Source: an uncultured Porphyromonadaceae bacterium (lineage in GTDB: Bacteria > Bacteroidota > Bacteroidia > Bacteroidales > Muribaculaceae). Taken from it: a stretch of 37,478 nucleotides of DNA. A model generated the notes under the pieces. It was not told where the DNA came from, did no database searches, and saw only the letters and a list, made by a program, of their open reading frames with translations. Location: the NCBI GenBank assembly GCA_947177615.1, contig CAMWUY010000004.1:1-37478 (forward strand). Reading direction: 5' to 3'. Shown here one piece after another: positions 33,292-37,478 of this stretch. The number at the start of each line of letters is the position of its first letter. Position 1 is the first letter of the stretch. The position numbers and the translations under genes were made by a program.

Positions 33292-33975
33292 TCAGATGGT
33301 GGAGGCGAGGGTCAGGATTGATAGGCGGGCGGTAGGTGCGGCGGTATGAAGGGCGGTGCATGCTTCGATGAGGGTCGCTCCGGTCGTGCAGACGTCGTCG
33401 ATGACGAGGATATGACTGTCTGACAGTTGGTCGGGATGGTGTACGCTGAATGAGCCTGTCGGATTGGCTCGGCGTTCGGCAAGGCTGAAGGCGGTCTGTG
33501 AGCGGTGACGTCTGGCAGCGTAAAGGTTGTCAAGGACCGGCAGATCGGTGACTTCGGATATGCCGTCGGCAAGGTATTCGGTCTGGTTGTAGCCTCGGTG
33601 CATGCGGCGTGTCCAGTGCTGTGGCACAGGCATAATATAGTCGATATCATAGAAATAGCCGTTCATGGTCATCTCTTCGGCCATGAGGGCGCCGATGCGT
33701 CGTGCTAACTGTGGCTGACGGTGGTACTTGAATGTATGTATGATGTGGGAGGTGATATTGCCGTGTATGTAGTATAACCATGAGGTGGCTCGCTCGAAGG
33801 GGAAGATACCGGCGAAACGGTCTATCATCGGATTGGATTCGGGCTGCAGATAATAAAGAGTACGTGGCAAGTCAGAGATACACTGCAGGCATATATAGTC
33901 CTCGCCGGCAAGCAGATATGAGCCGCACCCTACGCATCGTGGCGGGAAGAGAGTATCGATCAGCAATCGGAACAT
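33292..33975 (-). CDS. comF: ComF family phosphoribosyltransferase-like protein
   Basis: The 227-aa protein has an N-terminal double-CxxC zinc-finger-like region (C14, C17, C29, C32), the VPQHWTRRMHRGYNQTEYLA segment typical of ComF, and the PRPP-binding loop ILVIDDVCTTGATL near the C-terminus. ComF homologues take part in natural transformation and possibly in DNA metabolism. It overlaps recX by 16 nt in a leftward housekeeping cluster. Confidence 0.93.
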   Translation of the reverse strand: MFRLLIDTLFPPRCVGCGSYLLAGEDYICLQCISDLPRTLYYLQPESNPMIDRFAGIFPFERATSWLYYIHGNITSHIIHTFKYHRQPQLARRIGALMAEEMTMNGYFYDIDYIMPVPQHWTRRMHRGYNQTEYLADGISEVTDLPVLDNLYAARRHRSQTAFSLAERRANPTGSFSVHHPDQLSDSHILVIDDVCTTGATLIEACTALHTAAPTARLSILTLASTI

Positions 33976-34457
33976 AAGGCTGTTAAAGCGGAGGAAATGA
34001 GACCCGGTTCGTAGCCGCGTGAGGCCATCGAACGAAAGAATTTCTGGCGTTGACGGTAGTCGCCGAGGTCGAGTCCCCGGGCTTTGCTCCGTGCAACACG
34101 CATCAGCGAGGCGTTGTATTCGTCATCATCTATCCCGTCGAAGGCGAGGCGGATGTCGCTCTCGGAGATACGTTTGGCGAGCAGAGCCGCCCGTATCTTC
34201 ATACGTCCCCATCCGGCGAAACGGACCTTATCGTTGGTGAGAGCGCGTGCATAACGAGCGTCATCGATAAACTTCTGACTGCGCAGGTCGTCGATGATCT
34301 GCATCATCTGCGCAGCTGATGCACCGGCGCGGCGTAACTTCAGGGCTATGTCATACGAGCATTGCTCCGAACGTGCGCATAGATCGGCCATGCGCAGGCG
34401 AAGCTTGTCAATGTCTATACTTCTATCGGTATCGTTGTCTCTGTCGTTTATCATCAT
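33960..34457 (-). CDS. recX: Regulatory protein RecX
   Basis: The 165-aa helical protein has the RecX pattern: CARSEQCSYDIALKLRRAG, FIDDARYARALTNDKVRFAGWG and MKIRAALLAKRIS. RecX modulates RecA filaments. It overlaps comF at its 3' end and prmC by 4 nt at its 5' end, which indicates one transcript. Confidence 0.92.
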   Translation of the reverse strand: MMINDRDNDTDRSIDIDKLRLRMADLCARSEQCSYDIALKLRRAGASAAQMMQIIDDLRSQKFIDDARYARALTNDKVRFAGWGRMKIRAALLAKRISESDIRLAFDGIDDDEYNASLMRVARSKARGLDLGDYRQRQKFFRSMASRGYEPGLISSALTALCSDC

Positions 34458-35344
34458 TTTTGCGGCTTGATGCGTGCTGATATCATGCGTGGACGATGTG
34501 AGATATCATTGACGGTGAGAATATCAACATATCCCTTTGCTTGCAGCATTTGCTCTATCTCACCACAGTACAGGGGGTTGATCTCAAAATAGAGTGTTCC
34601 GTCGTCAGCCAATATCCGAAGGGCGATATCCGATATGGCATTGTAAAAGAGGAGCGGGTCGTTATCCGGAACAAAGAGGGCGACGGAGGGTTCGTAATCG
34701 AGGACGTTGGGCTCCATTTCAGCCTTCTCCCTGTCGCATATATACGGAGGATTACTGACTATAATATCGTATCTGCCGGTGGCTGACAGCGTGGCGGAGG
34801 GAGCGGTGAGTATATCCAGTTGCATAAATCGTATCCCGGCGTGCAATGCTTTCGCATTCTCGCGTGCCACAGCGAGTGCATCAGACGAGATGTCGATTGC
34901 CGTGACCTGTGAGAAAGGAAGGTGACGTGCCAGGGCAATAGCTATACACCCTGAACCGGTACCTATGTCGAGAACGCGCAGATCTTTGTGATCGCGGTAA
35001 CGGTCAAGGATGAGATCGATCAGTTCCTCAGTCTCGGGACGGGGTATGAGGGTGCTCTCGTTGACCTTGAGATCCATACCGTAAAATCGTGTCTGTCCGA
35101 GGATATACTGGATAGGGCGGTGAGTCTGCAGCTCCCGAAGTATCCGGTCTATCTCACCGAGGGTGAAGGGTGAAAGTTCAGTATTGGCGTGTATCAGCAA
35201 GTCAGTGACGCTCCACCCCTTGAGCGCGGCGAAGATGAGGCGTGTCATTGCCTCAGCCTCGCCGCTGCCATGCGTGGGTGTAAGTCGCCGGCGTATCTGT
35301 CGCCGTATGCTGTCTACCGTATTGTGGCCGGAGTCTGTTGTCAT
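34454..35344 (-). CDS. prmC: Release factor glutamine N5-methyltransferase
   Basis: The 296-aa Class I SAM-dependent methyltransferase has the SAM motif VLDIGTGSGCIAIALA and the glutamine-binding NPPY motif (IIVSNPPYICDREKAEM). An N-terminal helical domain precedes PRPETEELIDLIL. It methylates the GGQ glutamine of peptide release factors. It starts 9 nt downstream of the carB stop and overlaps recX by 4 nt. Confidence 0.95.
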   Translation of the reverse strand: MTTDSGHNTVDSIRRQIRRRLTPTHGSGEAEAMTRLIFAALKGWSVTDLLIHANTELSPFTLGEIDRILRELQTHRPIQYILGQTRFYGMDLKVNESTLIPRPETEELIDLILDRYRDHKDLRVLDIGTGSGCIAIALARHLPFSQVTAIDISSDALAVARENAKALHAGIRFMQLDILTAPSATLSATGRYDIIVSNPPYICDREKAEMEPNVLDYEPSVALFVPDNDPLLFYNAISDIALRILADDGTLYFEINPLYCGEIEQMLQAKGYVDILTVNDISHRPRMISARIKPQK

Positions 35345-35353
35345 TGAGTAGAC

Positions 35354-37478
35354 TTAATACTCATCCCAGGCGCGGATCTCTACCTCAGTGGGTTTGAGTT
35401 CGGTGAAAGCTGAGATAAATGCCTCGGCGAGCCGCGTATTGGTGAGCAATGGTATATTGAGGTCAATGGCCGCGCGCCGCAGTAAATAGCCGTCGCTCAG
35501 CTCCTTGGGGGTAAGGTTTTTAGGAACATTGACCATCAGGTCGATCTCGTGATTATGCAGGAGGGTGAGCACCTGTGGCTGCATATCCTTCTCGGACGGG
35601 GTGAAGACGCGTACGGCCGGTATGCCATTCTCGGAGAGGAATGCGTGGGTGCCGCGTGTGGCATAGAGGGTGTATCCGGCCTTATGGAGCAGTTTGGCAC
35701 TATCGAGCATGGCGGCCTTATGGCGGTATGAACCGGTCGACAGAAGCACACCCTTGCGCGGTATGCGATGACCGACAGCCATCAGGGCTTTGAGCACAGC
35801 CTCGCCGGTGTCCTGACCCAGACAGCCTACCTCGCCGGTAGAGCTCATATCTACACCGAGCACCGGGTCGGAACCCTGCAGGCGTGAGAAGGAGAACTGG
35901 GAGGCCTTGATGCCGACATAGTCGAGGTCGAACGCGCTCTTGTTGGGTTTCTCCACCGGGATGCCGAGCATGATCTTGGTGGCAAGATCGATAAAGTTGA
36001 TCTTGAGGACTTTGCTGACGAACGGGAAGGAACGTGAGGCGCGCAGGTTGCACTCTATGACCTTGATATCATTGTTCTTGGCGAGATACTGTATGTTGAA
36101 CGGTCCGGAGATGTTGAGCGCCCTGGCGATCTGTCCGGATATCTTCTTGATACGTCTCACTGTCTCGACGTAGAGCTTCTGCGGTGGAAACTGAATGGTA
36201 GCGTCACCGGAGTGTACTCCCGCAAACTCGATATGTTCCGAAATGGCGTATGCCTTGATCTCGCCATCCTGAGCGACAGCATCCATCTCTATCTCTTTGG
36301 CATCCTGGATAAACTCGGTTACGACGACTGGATGCTGCTTGCTGACGTTGGCCGCCAGACGGAGGAAACGTTCGAGTTCCTCGTGATTGCTGCAAACGTT
36401 CATCGCGGCACCTGAGAGTACGTAGCTCGGGCGGACGAGAACCGGGAAACCGACCTCGTCGATAAATGAGTTGATATCATCCATATTGGTGAGCTCGCGC
36501 CAGCGTGGCTGGTCGATACCCAGACGGTCGAGCATGGATGAGAATTTGTGGCGGTCCTCTGCGTTATCGATACTGCGGGCTGATGTGCCGAGGATATTTA
36601 CACCCTGCTCGTCAAGGCGCATTGCCAGATTGTTGGGGATCTGGCCGCCTACACTCAATATAGTGCCGTGAGGTTGCTCAAGGTCAAGGATATCCATGAC
36701 ACGCTCGAAGGTGAGCTCGTCAAAGTAGAGACGGTCACACATATCATAATCGGTGGAGACTGTCTCCGGGTTATAGTTGATCATGACGGAGCGCCAGCCT
36801 TCCTTCTTGACAGTGAGCAGGGCATTGACCGAACACCAGTCAAACTCCACACTTGAGCCGATACGGTAGGCTCCGGAGCCGAGCACGACAACCGACTTGT
36901 GATCTCCCTCGTATCTGATATCGTTTTCCGAACCGTTGTATGTGATATACAGATAGTTGGTCTGTGCGGGATATTCGGCGGCGAGAGTGTCGATCTGTTT
37001 TACCACCGGAGTGATGCCACGGCTCTTACGATGACGGCGCACCTGAAGGCTGATCTCCTCGGCGGTGCCGCCGGTGTGGCCTAATACCGAGCGAGCGATC
37101 TGAAAATCGCTGAACCCCTGCTGCTTGGCCTGACGCAACAGCTCGTCGGGGAGAGTGTCAAGACTCTTGTATCGCTCGAGCTCGCGGGAGGTATTGATGA
37201 TATTCTGAAGTTTATACAGAAACCAACGGTCTATCTTGGTGAGCTCGTGTATGCGGTCTACGCTGTAACCCTCGTTCATGGCCTTGGCAATGACGAAGAT
37301 ACGATTGTCAGTCGGTTGAGCCAAAGCTGCATCTATATCGTTGATGCGGAAGTCCTTGTTTTCGACAAATCCGTGCATGCCGCGTCCGATCATGCGGAGA
37401 CCCTTCTGCATAGCCTCCTCAAATGTGCGTCCGATAGCCATCACTTCGCCGACAGACTTCATGGATGAGCCGATTTCG
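35354..37478 (-). CDS. carB: Carbamoyl-phosphate synthase large subunit, partial (C-terminal about 707 residues)
   Basis: The frame is open to the right edge, so this is the C-terminal two thirds of a protein normally about 1,075 aa. The M at 37462 (MKSVGEVMAIGRTFEEA) is an internal residue, not the start; upstream codons read EIGSS. It contains the oligomerisation region, the second ATP-grasp domain (VVLGSGAYRIGSSVEFDW; IKVIECNLRASRSFPFVSK) and the C-terminal MGS-like allosteric domain (GVLLSTGSYRHKAAML). It makes carbamoyl phosphate for arginine and pyrimidine synthesis. prmC follows 9 nt downstream. Confidence 0.97.
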   Translation of the reverse strand, partial: EIGSSMKSVGEVMAIGRTFEEAMQKGLRMIGRGMHGFVENKDFRINDIDAALAQPTDNRIFVIAKAMNEGYSVDRIHELTKIDRWFLYKLQNIINTSRELERYKSLDTLPDELLRQAKQQGFSDFQIARSVLGHTGGTAEEISLQVRRHRKSRGITPVVKQIDTLAAEYPAQTNYLYITYNGSENDIRYEGDHKSVVVLGSGAYRIGSSVEFDWCSVNALLTVKKEGWRSVMINYNPETVSTDYDMCDRLYFDELTFERVMDILDLEQPHGTILSVGGQIPNNLAMRLDEQGVNILGTSARSIDNAEDRHKFSSMLDRLGIDQPRWRELTNMDDINSFIDEVGFPVLVRPSYVLSGAAMNVCSNHEELERFLRLAANVSKQHPVVVTEFIQDAKEIEMDAVAQDGEIKAYAISEHIEFAGVHSGDATIQFPPQKLYVETVRRIKKISGQIARALNISGPFNIQYLAKNNDIKVIECNLRASRSFPFVSKVLKINFIDLATKIMLGIPVEKPNKSAFDLDYVGIKASQFSFSRLQGSDPVLGVDMSSTGEVGCLGQDTGEAVLKALMAVGHRIPRKGVLLSTGSYRHKAAMLDSAKLLHKAGYTLYATRGTHAFLSENGIPAVRVFTPSEKDMQPQVLTLLHNHEIDLMVNVPKNLTPKELSDGYLLRRAAIDLNIPLLTNTRLAEAFISAFTELKPTEVEIRAWDEY

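Noticed and set aside
33505-37468. Rightward ORFs of 60-90 aa opposite comF, recX, prmC and carB
   Set aside because: Shadows of well-conserved minus-strand housekeeping genes.

Overview
The window looks like a Bacteroidales chromosome, most plausibly Muribaculaceae-like. The reasons are Bacteroidetes-type promoters (a TTTG or TTG box about 20 nt before TAnnTTTG), a multi-SLBB Wza-type exporter, and a stand-alone Wzz-type protein next to a Wzx/Wzy surface-glycan operon. The genus is an inference; no rRNA gene is present to anchor it.

Layout. (1) 1-1264: a tandem non-coding repeat, then a leftward MraY/WecA-type glycan-initiating transferase. (2) 1265-1676: a divergent control region with a promoter on each strand, a 42-nt near-perfect palindrome between them, and a structured-looking leader for the rightward operon. 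(3) 1677-21863: one tightly packed rightward operon of 19 genes. In order it holds a nucleotidyltransferase/aminotransferase fusion, an opine-dehydrogenase-like protein, three unrecognised genes, an acyl carrier protein with an adenylating ligase, an FrhB-like/hexapeptide-acyltransferase fusion, an ATP-grasp protein, a Wzx flippase, an aldo/keto reductase, a degenerate SGNH-like protein, a pyruvyl transferase, LicD, a Wzy/EpsG polymerase, three glycosyltransferases and a sugar-nucleotide epimerase. A heptamer repeat fills one intergenic gap. A hairpin at 21891-21926 separates this operon from the opposing genes. (4) 21948-26062 (leftward): GT2, acyltransferase-3, a PD-(D/E)XK-like nuclease and an ABC-type ATPase. 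(5) 26191-28308 (rightward, divergent from the ATPase): a 705-aa protein with two HEPN-like R-x5-H motifs. (6) 28372-33253: export genes (Wza-like with an apparent N-terminal frameshift, Wzz-like) and an M23/LysM peptidase. (7) 33292-37478 (leftward): the housekeeping genes comF, recX, prmC and a partial carB.

How the genes may work together. The operon encodes a Wzx/Wzy-dependent surface polysaccharide that appears heavily decorated. LicD probably transfers a phospho-linked group from an NDP-activated donor, which the NTase/aminotransferase and opine-dehydrogenase pair could supply. The ACP/ligase pair could supply an acyl or aminoacyl group, and the pyruvyl transferase a ketal.

Most notable points. 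The ATPase/nuclease plus divergent HEPN-like gene is a candidate undescribed defence system lodged between glycan synthesis and export genes. The aminotransferase domain has Thr (T458) where the PLP lysine is expected. The Wza-like gene seems frameshifted just after its signal peptide.
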